6,664 nt of DNA from an uncultured Clostridia bacterium (GCA_946626395.1 CAMOUF010000157.1:1-6664), one strand, 5' to 3'; counted from the stretch's first letter, positions 1 to 6,389 are shown. Translations and numbers: made by a program. Notes: generated by a model not told the origin, from the letters alone.

Positions 1-783
1 GCCGTGCGGCCCATGTTTCCCGTCTTCGCGGGGGAAACTGTGACCGTTCCCGTGAATATGGCGAACTATGGAAAAACAGCCCTGACGGGCTGCTGCCGCT
101 GGCGGATAAAAGGAGAGACCTTTGAGCAAGCGGGGACGCTGAAGGAATGCGCCGCTTTGGCGGGCGGGCTCACGGCCCTGGGAGAAATCAGGATTTCCTT
201 TGGCGGAATCCAAAAGGCCCAGAAGCTGACGCTGGGGCTGGACTTTGCGGGCGTTCAAAACGAATATTCCCTGTGGGCGTATCCGGCGGACATGCCGGTG
301 TGCCCGGACAATGTGTACGAATGCCGGACGCTGGACGAAAAGGCCCAAAGCATGCTTCGGGCAGGCGGCACGGTGTATCTGGCCCCGGATCGGGACCAGG
401 CGCTGCCCGGGGCGGTGCGGCCTCAGTTCTCCACGGATTTCTGGTGTCCCGTCACCTTCCCGGATCAGGCGGGCTGCAACGGCCAATGGATTCAAAAGGA
501 CCATCCCCTCTTTGCCGCTTTCCCCACCGACAGCCATACCGACTGGCAATGGTGGCCCATGGCCTCCGCCCAGGCCGTGCCCCTGCCGGAAGGGGCAAAG
601 CCCATCATTTCCGTCATTCCCGCCATCACCCGCCTGACGCCCCTTACGCAAATGTACGAAAGTCGGCAGGGAAAAGGACGGCTGCTGGTTTCTACCCTGG
701 CCCTGCATCAGTCCCTCCAGTACCCGGAAGCCCGGGCGCTGCAAAGGGCGGTGTATGGGTATTTGGCGGGGGAGAGGCAGTAG
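1..783 (+). CDS. Glycoside hydrolase family 2-like protein, C-terminal fragment (5' end outside window)
   Basis: The frame is open from base 1 and ends at TAG 781-783, so 260 residues of the tail of a larger protein are visible. A GTG at 4 could be read as a start, but it lies inside a domain and has no ribosome site, so I treat the gene as cut by the window edge. Residues about 5-95 look like a beta-sandwich ending in SLWAYP, similar to the NxWxYP ending seen in GH2-type proteins. Residues about 105-258 form an alpha/beta tail. It contains FSTDFWCPVTFPDQ (143-156), then DHPLFAAFPTDSHTDWQWWP (167-186), and a late GKGRLLVSTL strand. The 'FPT-H-WQWW' block is typical of the C-terminal part of uncharacterised GH2 beta-galactosidase or sugar-binding proteins (family knowledge from memory). 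The catalytic barrel would lie upstream and is not visible, so substrate and activity cannot be stated. No Rho-independent terminator follows; a heptamer repeat begins at the stop codon. Confidence 0.72.
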   Translation, partial: AVRPMFPVFAGETVTVPVNMANYGKTALTGCCRWRIKGETFEQAGTLKECAALAGGLTALGEIRISFGGIQKAQKLTLGLDFAGVQNEYSLWAYPADMPVCPDNVYECRTLDEKAQSMLRAGGTVYLAPDRDQALPGAVRPQFSTDFWCPVTFPDQAGCNGQWIQKDHPLFAAFPTDSHTDWQWWPMASAQAVPLPEGAKPIISVIPAITRLTPLTQMYESRQGKGRLLVSTLALHQSLQYPEARALQRAVYGYLAGERQ

Positions 784-824
784 GCAATAGGAAGTAGGCA
801 ATAGGGAACAGGCAATAGACAATA
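783..824. repeat. Heptamer repeat array A, left arm
   Basis: Six consecutive 7-base units are readable: GGCAATA, GGAAGTA, GGCAATA, GGGAACA, GGCAATA, GACAATA. Every second unit is identical (GGCAATA), giving an effective 14-base period. The array starts on the last base of the upstream TAG stop codon. Its reverse complement (TATTGCC units) faces the array at 1054-1118. Aligned with 1077-1118 as an inverted repeat, 31 of 42 positions match, and all three GGCAATA units pair exactly. Function is unknown; it could form a long imperfect stem in RNA or a recombination-prone site in DNA. Confidence 0.8.
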
Positions 825-898
825 GAAGGACGCAGCTTACCGCGTGCAGAAGATATACTCTGGGCTTTGACACCAAACTTTTCATCCTTCAACCGACA

Positions 899-1023
899 CT
901 GTCATTCTGAACCCTCGAAGAGCGTGAAGAATCTCCTTCTGCTGCTTTCCGACCCGGGAAACAAAGGGAATTCTGCCCGCCTTTGGCGGGCGCAAGCGAA
1001 CGCGGCCGGGCTCAAAATGACAG
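899..1023. repeat. Small repeat element bounded by TGTCATTYTGA inverted repeats
   Basis: The ends are inverted copies. Positions 899-914 (CTGTCATTCTGAACCC) match the reverse complement of 1008-1023 at 14 of 16 positions. The left end continues into GTGAAGAATCTCC, and TGTCATTCTGA followed by GAAGAATCTC is a dispersed intergenic repeat signature I recall from many Bacillota and other bacterial genomes. Inside is a perfect 7-bp stem with a TTT loop (GCCCGCC 975-981 with GGCGGGC 985-991). At 125 bp with no open frame it fits a non-autonomous, MITE-like or REP-like element. I see no clear target-site duplication and no transposase, so mobility is inferred only. Confidence 0.6.
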
Positions 1024-1053
1024 CGCTAATAAGGGGATAAAACTTATTGGCCT

Positions 1054-1118
1054 TATTGCCTGACACCTGATGTATCTAACACCTATTGCCTAATGCCTAT
1101 TGCCTGACACCTATTGCC
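1054..1118. repeat. Heptamer repeat array A, right arm (inverted relative to 783-824)
   Basis: Units in order are TATTGCC, TGACACC, a 9-base interruption (1068-1076), then TAACACC, TATTGCC, TAATGCC, TATTGCC, TGACACC, TATTGCC. As in the left arm, TATTGCC returns every second unit. The arm ends 37 nt before the -35 box of the operon promoter. The two arms face each other across 252 nt (825-1076), which contain the TGTCATT element. Confidence 0.8.
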
Positions 1119-1155
1119 TCCTCCTGTATCTTCCCTGTTTTTCCCTGCCTGATTT

Positions 1156-1184
1156 TTGACAATCCAGCGTTCCTTTGGTATAAT
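1156..1184 (+). promoter_or_regulatory. Consensus sigma-A promoter of the ECF-coaX-hom operon
   Basis: The -35 box TTGACA (1156-1161) and -10 box TATAAT (1179-1184) are both perfect and separated by the optimal 17 nt. A TGG just before the -10 also supplies an extended -10 element. Transcription should start near 1190-1192, leaving a leader of about 100 nt. A promoter this close to consensus predicts strong basal initiation, so any control probably acts after initiation or through a repressor not visible here. Confidence 0.9.
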
Positions 1185-1189
1185 GGAAA

Positions 1190-1289
1190 AGCGCTGTATG
1201 CCGGTACCCTCCGGGGGCTGGACAGGTGCGAAGGCAACCCCAACATTACGTCGGGTATCTTGAAAAGAACTTGAACGGAGGAAAGAATC
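1190..1289 (+). promoter_or_regulatory. Structured 5' leader of the ECF-coaX-hom operon, no known riboswitch class recognised
   Basis: The predicted leader contains a hairpin at 1201-1221 (five outer pairs including two G-U, one A/G mismatch, three C-G pairs, UCC loop). A second small hairpin lies at 1225-1239 (GGUGC paired with GC-A-ACC, a GAAG loop and one bulged A). ACCC at 1237-1240 could instead pair with GGGU at 1253-1256, which would disrupt the second hairpin. A short UCUU/AAGA stem (1258-1268) precedes the ribosome site GGAGG (1277-1281). The alternatives suggest, but do not show, a switching leader. I compared it by eye with TPP, THF, preQ1 and guanidine riboswitch patterns and saw no match. 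There is no T-tract, so any control would be at translation. Confidence 0.4.
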
Positions 1290-1892
1290 ATGACAAACGC
1301 AAATCGGAGCACCAAAACGGTAAAACTGGCCCTGTACGCCCTGCTGACCGCCCTGCTGATCGTGCTGGGCTATGTGAACATTCCCCAGCCCGCCGGGCTT
1401 TCCATCACCTTCAACATGATCCCCGTGGCCATCGCGGCCATTGCCCTGGGCGTGCCGGGGGGCGCGGTGATCGGCGGCGTGTTCGGCCTGATCAGCTTTT
1501 TGCAGTGCTTTGGCCTGGTGGGCTACAGCGGCATGGGCGCGGCCCTGGTGGGCATCAGCCCGGTGCTCACGTTCATTCAGCGGTTTGTGTCCCGGGTGCT
1601 GGTGGGCGTGCTGACGGCGCTGGTGTACCGGGCGCTGCGCAAAAAGCTCAATGTATATCTCTGCTGCCTGATCACCGGGTTCTGCGCCGCGTTTTTCAAT
1701 CCCCTGTTTTTCATGTCCAGCCTGGTGCTGCTGTTCGGAAACACGGAATACATACAGCAGATGATGGCGGGCCGCAGCGTGATCGTGTTTATTATCGCCT
1801 CTGTGGGCCTCAACGCCGTGGTGGAAATGATCGTTGCCGCTCTGGTCACCGGGGCGGTGGGCGCGGCGCTGAAGCGGGCCAGGCTCATCTGA
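1290..1892 (+). CDS. ECF transporter S component, probably pantothenate-specific (PanT-like)
   Basis: This 200-residue integral membrane protein is the substrate-binding (S) subunit of an energy-coupling factor vitamin transporter. It has about six hydrophobic segments, roughly 11-30, 39-56, 57-75, 92-113, 121-150 and 163-194. The first contains AxxxA (A17-A21), the small-residue motif S components use to dock on EcfT. The run LSITFNMIPVAIAAIALGVP (37-56), followed by a glycine-rich helix ending in SF, is typical of the family, as is the length. The ATG at 1290 sits 8 nt after GGAGG (1277-1281). No EcfA, EcfA' or EcfT gene is in the window, so it should use a shared module encoded elsewhere. 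Pantothenate is inferred from the adjacent pantothenate kinase gene 32 nt downstream, not from binding residues. Other vitamins or precursors remain possible. Confidence 0.85.
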   Translation: MTNANRSTKTVKLALYALLTALLIVLGYVNIPQPAGLSITFNMIPVAIAAIALGVPGGAVIGGVFGLISFLQCFGLVGYSGMGAALVGISPVLTFIQRFVSRVLVGVLTALVYRALRKKLNVYLCCLITGFCAAFFNPLFFMSSLVLLFGNTEYIQQMMAGRSVIVFIIASVGLNAVVEMIVAALVTGAVGAALKRARLI

Positions 1893-1924
1893 TGTTCCCA
1901 TCATCCTGAAAAGGAGTTTTTCCC

Positions 1925-2701
1925 ATGCTGTTTACCCTGGATATCGGAAACACCAATATCAAAACCGCCCTGTTTGACGGGGCGGAGATGGTGCATTACT
2001 GGCGCCTGTCCACCACCCGGAAATACACCAGCGATGAATTGGGCGTGATGATCACCCAATTGTTCGACCATGAAAAGATCGACCGGAGTGAGGTCAAAGG
2101 CATTGTGATGTCCTCGGTGGTGCCCACCATCAATTTCACCGTGGAGCATATGTGCCGGGATTATTTCGGCATCGACCCCATGACCGTGGGCCCCGGGGTG
2201 AAAACCGGCATCGACATCAAATACGACAACCCCCGGGAAATCGGTTCCGACCGGATCTGCAACGCCGTGGCGGCCTATACCCTGTACGGCGGCCCCTGCG
2301 TGTATATCGACTTTGGCACCGCCACCACCTTCGGAGCCCTGGACGGAAGCGGCTCCCTGCTTGGGGGCTGCATCTGCCCCGGCATCAAGCTGACCAGCGA
2401 AGCGCTGGTGTCCGGCACGGCCAAGCTGCCCCACTTTGAGCTGGTGATGCCGGAGCGGGTGATCGGCAAAACCACGGTAGCCAATCTGCAGTCCGGTGTC
2501 ATTAACGGCTATGTGGGCCAGGTGATTTACCTGGTGAACGAGATCCGCCGGGAAATGGGCTGCCCCAAGGCCCAGGTGATCGCCACCGGGGGCATGGCCC
2601 GGCTCATCGCCTCCAAGTCCGGCGTGATCGATCATATCGACGGGCTGCTGACCCTCAAGGGCCTGCGGCTCATTTACGAAAAAAATCAACCCAAAGCGTA
2701 A
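1925..2701 (+). CDS. coaX: Type III pantothenate kinase (CoaX)
   Basis: CoaX phosphorylates pantothenate to 4'-phosphopantothenate with ATP, the first committed step of coenzyme A synthesis, in the cytoplasm. The type III enzyme belongs to the ASKHA fold, typically needs a monovalent cation and resists CoA feedback (family knowledge). The 258 residues match the usual length. The phosphate-1 motif DIGNT is at 6-10. The GVKTGIDIKYDNPREIGSDR segment (91-110) carries the catalytic Asp109 and pantothenate-contacting residues. The phosphate-2 motif YIDFGTATT is at 127-135. The CPGIKLTSEAL segment (151-161) is at the dimer interface, and TGG (221-223) is an adenosine-side motif. All key motifs are intact. 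The ATG at 1925 lies 8 nt after AAGGAG (1911-1916). The gene sits 32 nt after the S component and 17 nt before hom, with no terminator in either gap, so all three are one operon. Confidence 0.96.
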   Translation: MLFTLDIGNTNIKTALFDGAEMVHYWRLSTTRKYTSDELGVMITQLFDHEKIDRSEVKGIVMSSVVPTINFTVEHMCRDYFGIDPMTVGPGVKTGIDIKYDNPREIGSDRICNAVAAYTLYGGPCVYIDFGTATTFGALDGSGSLLGGCICPGIKLTSEALVSGTAKLPHFELVMPERVIGKTTVANLQSGVINGYVGQVIYLVNEIRREMGCPKAQVIATGGMARLIASKSGVIDHIDGLLTLKGLRLIYEKNQPKA

Positions 2702-2718
2702 GGGAAGGGGAAACGTAT

Positions 2719-3993
2719 ATGCGCAAAGTATCCGTTGGTTTTCTGGGCTGCGGCAATATCGGCTGCGGCGTGTGGAAGCTGCTGCAGGAATTCAAGGCCG
2801 ATATTCTGCACCGGGCGGACGTGGAATTTGACGTGAAAAAAATCCTGGTCCGGGACGTAACAAAAAAGCGGGATCAGGTGATCCCCGCTGAATTGCTCAC
2901 CACAGACCCCGCCCAGATCACCGACGATCCCGCCATTGAAATGGTGCTGGAGTTCATGGGCGGCGAGGAGCCCGCCACCCGCTATATGGTGCGGGCTCTG
3001 GAAATGGGAAAAACCGTGGTCACTGCCAATAAAATGGCCCTGGCCCTGAACTGGCATATCCTCCAGGAAGCGGCCGAAAAGCATCACAGCGGCCTGTATT
3101 ACGAGGCCGCCGTCTGCGGGGCCATCCCCATTATCCGCACCACCATCGATTCCCTCCAGGCCAACCGCATCGAGGAAATGATGGGCATCGTCAACGGCAC
3201 CACCAACTATATCCTCACCCGCATGAGCCAGGAGGGCAGCGACTATGCCGACGTGCTGTCCGACGCCCAGCGCCTGGGCCTGGCCGAGCCCGACCCCACC
3301 AGCGACGTGGAGGGCTTTGACGCCGCCTATAAGCTGTCCATTCTTTCCTCCCTGGCCTTCCATGCCCGGGTGCCCTTCGACGTGATTTACCGCCAGGGAA
3401 TTACCCAAGTCAGCGCCACGGACATTGCCTTTGGCAAGGAATTGGGCTACACCTTAAAGCTGCTGGCCATCGCCAAGCGCGCTGGAAACGTGATCGACGC
3501 CCGGGTGCATCCCACCTTCATCCCGGACGATCATCCCCTGGCTTCCGTGAACGGCTCCTTTAACGCCATCTTCCTCCACGGCCACGCCTGCGACGATATG
3601 ATGCTCTTTGGCCGGGGCGCGGGCAGCGCGCCCACCGCCAGCGCCGTGGTGGGGGACATGCTCTATGCCGTGTCCCGGGATACGCCCCGCTATCCCACCT
3701 TCCATAACGCCAATACGCTGTCCGACGGCCTGACCGTCACCGACGACTGGCACTGCGCCTTCTACGTGCGCCTGAACGCCAGCGACCGGCCCGGCGTGCT
3801 GGCCCATATCACCGCCTGCCTGGGCAAGGAGGGCATCAGCATCCGCAACCTGATGCAGCGGGACGCCGTGGACGGCCACGCCCAGATCGTCCTGATCACC
3901 CATGACGCCGGGGAATGCGCCATCAACAAGGCCCTGAAGGCCATCGCTTCCTCCGATGTGCAGGTGGAAAGCATGATCCGGGTGGAGAGGTAA
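2719..3993 (+). CDS. hom: Homoserine dehydrogenase with C-terminal ACT domain
   Basis: This enzyme reduces aspartate semialdehyde to homoserine with NAD(P)H, the branch step toward threonine and methionine. The protein has 424 residues, normal for the monofunctional Hom class. The Rossmann motif GCGNIG is at 10-15, and LVRD (43-46) follows the second strand. TANK (102-105) is the conserved cofactor and substrate loop. The catalytic domain carries IVNGTTNYILTRM (157-169), LAEPDPTSDVEGFDAAYK (188-205) with Glu190, Asp201 and the proposed catalytic Lys205, then a C-terminal ACT domain (about 346-424, FYVRLNASDRPGVLAHI), which in this family senses end-product amino acids such as threonine. All motifs are intact and no aspartate kinase is fused. 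The ATG at 2719 is 8 nt after a GGGAAGGGG ribosome site. It is the last gene of the operon; a heptamer-repeat hairpin region starts 6 nt after its stop. Confidence 0.97.
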   Translation: MRKVSVGFLGCGNIGCGVWKLLQEFKADILHRADVEFDVKKILVRDVTKKRDQVIPAELLTTDPAQITDDPAIEMVLEFMGGEEPATRYMVRALEMGKTVVTANKMALALNWHILQEAAEKHHSGLYYEAAVCGAIPIIRTTIDSLQANRIEEMMGIVNGTTNYILTRMSQEGSDYADVLSDAQRLGLAEPDPTSDVEGFDAAYKLSILSSLAFHARVPFDVIYRQGITQVSATDIAFGKELGYTLKLLAIAKRAGNVIDARVHPTFIPDDHPLASVNGSFNAIFLHGHACDDMMLFGRGAGSAPTASAVVGDMLYAVSRDTPRYPTFHNANTLSDGLTVTDDWHCAFYVRLNASDRPGVLAHITACLGKEGISIRNLMQRDAVDGHAQIVLITHDAGECAINKALKAIASSDVQVESMIRVER

Positions 3994-3998
3994 TTTCA

Positions 3999-4085
3999 GT
4001 GAGGAGTGAGGAATGAGGAGTTGAAAATGGATGCGCGAAGCGCAAACTATTAACTCCTAACTCCTAACTCCTCACTCCTAACTCT
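3999..4085. repeat. Heptamer repeat array B, inverted arms with a central hairpin
   Basis: The left arm (3999-4022) is GTGAGGA, GTGAGGA, ATGAGGA, GTT. The right arm (4051-4085) is TAACTCC three times, then TCACTCC and TAACTCT. The reverse complement of 3999-4022 matches 4059-4082 at 21 of 24 positions, so a transcript would fold into a long stem. The loop holds a perfect 5-bp hairpin (TGCGC 4032-4036 with GCGCA 4040-4044, GAA loop). It begins 6 nt after the hom stop and ends 21 nt before the next start codon. A T-run at 4092-4096 is too far from the stem for a standard terminator, but the structure may still reduce read-through or protect the 3' end of the upstream message. Confidence 0.8.
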
Positions 4086-4106
4086 TGAAAGTTTTTGGGG
4101 GAAACG

Positions 4107-5414
4107 ATGCGAAAAAAGAAGCCGGGTCTTTCCCTGGGCAGTATTCTGACGCTGTGCCTGACGGCCGTTGTGACCGTCGGGTGCGTTTTTGTGTTTGGAA
4201 GGATCAGGAATCCCAGTGTCAGCGGGGCCATGGAGGCCCGGAAGGTGATCGGCGCGGTGCAGTCCTTCATGCAGGGAGAGACGCAGCCCCAGGCCACGGT
4301 GCGCACAGTGACCTTTACCCTGGCGCCTACTTCGGCACCTACCCCCGCCCCCGCGCCCACTCCGGCGCTTTACACCCCCGACCCCCAGAAAAAGACCTAT
4401 GCACCCCATTCCTTTTCCCTGACCGCGGGCGGGCTGCTGGCCTTCCAAAGCGATATCTGCGATTCCGTATACAATAAAACCGATAAGACGTTGGATTTGA
4501 TGTCGGTAGTAAACACCATTCGGAACAAAATATCCGCGGACCTGAATCTGCTGGCTCTGCCCCAAACCATCAACACCGCCGACCGGAAATACAGCGACAC
4601 CATGGCTCCCGTGGAAGCGGCGTCCGCCATCCGCGCTATGCGGGTGGACCACGTGATCCTGGGCACGGAGCACTTGCTGGACCAGGGAACAGACGGGGCG
4701 GAGGCCACCGTCAGCGCGTTGAGAAATCAGAATGTGGTCGGCGTGGGGGATGCCTCCCAGCCCTGTATGGTGCAGATCAACGGCGGCGCGGTGGCGATCC
4801 TGTCCTATACCGATGTGCTGACCACCCGGGGCAAAAACGCCCTGGCTTCTTCCCCCGGGTATCTCACCCTATATAGCGAGGACGTGGCCCGGCAGCAGAT
4901 TCAGCAGGCTCGGAACCAGGGGGCCCGGTGCGTGATCGTGTACATGTACTGGGGCAAGCTGGACACCGCGTCTGTTACCACCGCCCAGAAAAACACTGCC
5001 CGGGCCCTGGCCGCCATGGGGGCCGATGTGATCCTGGGGATTCGCTCCAGCCGGGTGCTGCCCATGGAATTGATCCGGGTAAACGATGAAGCGGGCAAAC
5101 AGCGCACCGCCTTCGTGGCCTATTCCCTTGGCACGCTTTTGACCGAGTCCCGGGAGGGCGTGGATATTTCCGGGGCGCTGCTGCATTTGAACCTGCGCAG
5201 CGACGAAAACGGGGAAATGCATTTTGAGGGCATCGAATATACCCCCACCTATATCTGGCGGCAAAGCGTGGCCGGGAAAATCCAGTATCGGCTGATCTGC
5301 AGCGCTGATTCCGCGCCGGAATATATGTCCGATCAGCAAAAGGACGTGATGGCCCGCGCCTTGAAGCGCATCCAGAACGCCCTCAAGGATTCCCCGGTGA
5401 AGCAGAGAAAGTAA
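4107..5414 (+). CDS. Membrane-anchored CapA/PGA_cap-like protein with degenerate metal site
   Basis: This 435-residue protein has a basic start (MRKKK), one membrane helix (about 11-31), a Thr/Pro/Ala-rich linker (about 71-92), and an extracytoplasmic domain (about 102-395) that follows the CapA metallophosphatase-like fold. The fold is seen in spaced landmarks: FSLTAGGLLAF (103-113), ADLNLLALPQTI (144-155), HVILGTEHLLDQG (182-194), VIVYMYWG (276-283), ADVILGIRSSRVLP (306-319) and YSLGTLL (339-345). CapA proteins normally show GD, NLE, NNH, HWG and GHHPH at these places. Here they read GG, ALP, TEH, YWG and IRSSR, so most expected metal ligands are missing. It is probably non-catalytic, perhaps a cell-surface binding or structural protein; its ligand is unknown. 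I chose ATG 4107, 5 nt after GGGGG; an in-frame TTG at 4095 would add four residues and lacks a better site. The AEC gene follows after 36 nt. Confidence 0.75.
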   Translation: MRKKKPGLSLGSILTLCLTAVVTVGCVFVFGRIRNPSVSGAMEARKVIGAVQSFMQGETQPQATVRTVTFTLAPTSAPTPAPAPTPALYTPDPQKKTYAPHSFSLTAGGLLAFQSDICDSVYNKTDKTLDLMSVVNTIRNKISADLNLLALPQTINTADRKYSDTMAPVEAASAIRAMRVDHVILGTEHLLDQGTDGAEATVSALRNQNVVGVGDASQPCMVQINGGAVAILSYTDVLTTRGKNALASSPGYLTLYSEDVARQQIQQARNQGARCVIVYMYWGKLDTASVTTAQKNTARALAAMGADVILGIRSSRVLPMELIRVNDEAGKQRTAFVAYSLGTLLTESREGVDISGALLHLNLRSDENGEMHFEGIEYTPTYIWRQSVAGKIQYRLICSADSAPEYMSDQQKDVMARALKRIQNALKDSPVKQRK

Positions 5415-5450
5415 CGCACGAGTCGATTTGGATGGAATGAGGGAAGAAAA

Positions 5451-6389
5451 ATGAGTGATTTTCTGTTCGCTCTAAACACTGTGCTGCCGCTGCTGCTGCT
5501 GATGACCACGGGCTGGGTCTGCCGCAGGATCGGGCTGCTGACGGGAAATTTGGTGACGGGCATCAATCAATTGGTGTTCCGGCTGTTTTTGCCGGTGAAC
5601 CTGTGCCTGAGCGTGATGAACACGCCGTATGATACCGCCATTCCCGGCACGGCCATGCTGCTGACGGCTTTTGGGCTGCTGGCCACGTTCACGGCGCTTT
5701 TGTTCCTGATGCCGCTGGTGGAAAAGGACCGGCCCAAGATCGGCGTGATGGTGCAGGGCGCGGCCCGGGCCAATTACGCCTTCTTCGGCATTCCCCTGGT
5801 GGCGATGCTGTTTCCGGGGCAGGATACGTCCCTGGCGTCCTTGATGGTCACGGTGACGATCCCGGTTTATAATGTCATGTCCGTGGTGGCCCTGTGCATA
5901 TATGGGGAGGGCAAGGCCAATCCCCTGCGCATCATTCGCAATATCCTTTTGAACCCGCTGATCCTGGGCACCGCCATCGGCTATATCCTGTGGCTGCTCA
6001 GGATTCAGCTGCCGGGCTTCCTGGCCACCACCCTGGGGGATTTATCCAAGGTGGCTACGCCCCTGGCGCTGTTCACCCTGGGCGGTGCCATTCAGTTTTC
6101 CAGCGTGAAGGGCCATTTGAAGCAACTGCTGATCGTGGTGCCCCTGAAGCTGGTCATCCTGCCTTTGATTTTCATGACGGTGGGGGTGCTGCTGGGCCTG
6201 CGTGGCGTGGCCCTGGCCTGCCTGTATATCGCCTTCGGCGCGCCGGTGGCGGTGTCCTCCTATCCCATGGCCCAGCAAATGGGCGGCGACAGCGAGCTGG
6301 CCGCCGAGCTGGTGGCCGTGTCCAGCACCTTCTGTATCCTTACCACCTTCCTGTTCGTGCTGGCTATGAAATCCATGGGCCTCATTTAA
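5451..6389 (+). CDS. AEC family transporter (auxin efflux carrier / Mem_trans family permease)
   Basis: This 312-residue polytopic membrane protein matches the bacterial AEC family, whose characterised members move organic anions such as malate or malonate; substrates of most members are unknown. About ten hydrophobic segments fall in two halves separated by a short polar stretch (152-162), as expected for the family's inverted repeat. Landmarks are the NQLVFRLFLPVNL helix (39-51), ARANYAFFGIPL (105-116), ILLNPLILG (165-173) and GAPVAVSSYPMAQQMGGDSELA (263-284), the last very typical of this family. Length and motifs are complete. The ATG at 5451 is 7 nt after GAGGG (5439-5443). With a 36-nt gap and no terminator after the CapA-like gene, the two are probably co-transcribed. 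The family call is secure; the substrate is not inferable. Confidence 0.93.
   Translation: MSDFLFALNTVLPLLLLMTTGWVCRRIGLLTGNLVTGINQLVFRLFLPVNLCLSVMNTPYDTAIPGTAMLLTAFGLLATFTALLFLMPLVEKDRPKIGVMVQGAARANYAFFGIPLVAMLFPGQDTSLASLMVTVTIPVYNVMSVVALCIYGEGKANPLRIIRNILLNPLILGTAIGYILWLLRIQLPGFLATTLGDLSKVATPLALFTLGGAIQFSSVKGHLKQLLIVVPLKLVILPLIFMTVGVLLGLRGVALACLYIAFGAPVAVSSYPMAQQMGGDSELAAELVAVSSTFCILTTFLFVLAMKSMGLI

Larger units (their letters stand above)
784..1289. other. Gene-free stretch of 506 nt between the GH2-like gene and the ECF operon
   Basis: No convincing coding frame is present: short open frames here have no ribosome site and run through repeats. In order, it holds heptamer array A left arm, about 75 nt of unassigned sequence (825-898), the TGTCATT-bounded element (899-1023), a short stem of 8 pairs with a 9-nt loop (1026-1033 with 1043-1050, one G-U pair, no T-tract), heptamer array A right arm (1054-1118), the operon promoter (1156-1184) and its leader. 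The first 335 nt are thus mostly repeat-derived, and the regulatory sequence for the downstream operon is confined to the last 135 nt. Confidence 0.75.

Noticed and set aside
783..1118. CRISPR array
   Set aside because: The units are 7 bases long, contiguous, degenerate and in two opposing orientations. There are no unique spacers and no cas genes.
1226..1909. A 227-residue plus-strand frame overlapping the ECF S-component gene
   Set aside because: Its product is Arg/Gly/Ala/His-rich with no membrane segments, while the frame at 1290-1892 gives a textbook S component with a good ribosome site.
1083..3408. Three long minus-strand open frames (1083-1904, 1901-2689, 2686-3408) nearly end to end
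   Set aside because: They lie opposite the ECF, coaX and hom genes, whose products have clear family motifs. The antisense products are His/Gly/Gln-rich low-complexity sequence typical of the complement of GC-rich genes, with no family signatures.
4021..4053. Possible promoter (TTGAAA at 4021-4026) for the CapA-like gene
   Set aside because: Nothing closer than a 3- or 4-of-6 match to TATAAT occurs, and only at a poor spacing. The best candidate overlaps the repeat hairpin, so I do not call it.
4092..4096. T-run after heptamer array B as a Rho-independent terminator for hom
   Set aside because: The T-run is about 9 nt past the end of the stem and the stem is imperfect, unlike a standard terminator. 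Partial termination is possible but not supported.
4050..4673. Minus-strand frame of 207 residues ending in the heptamer repeats
   Set aside because: Its C-terminal residues (KLSRVRSEELGVRS) are simply the translated heptamer repeat, and the rest is antisense to the CapA-like gene.
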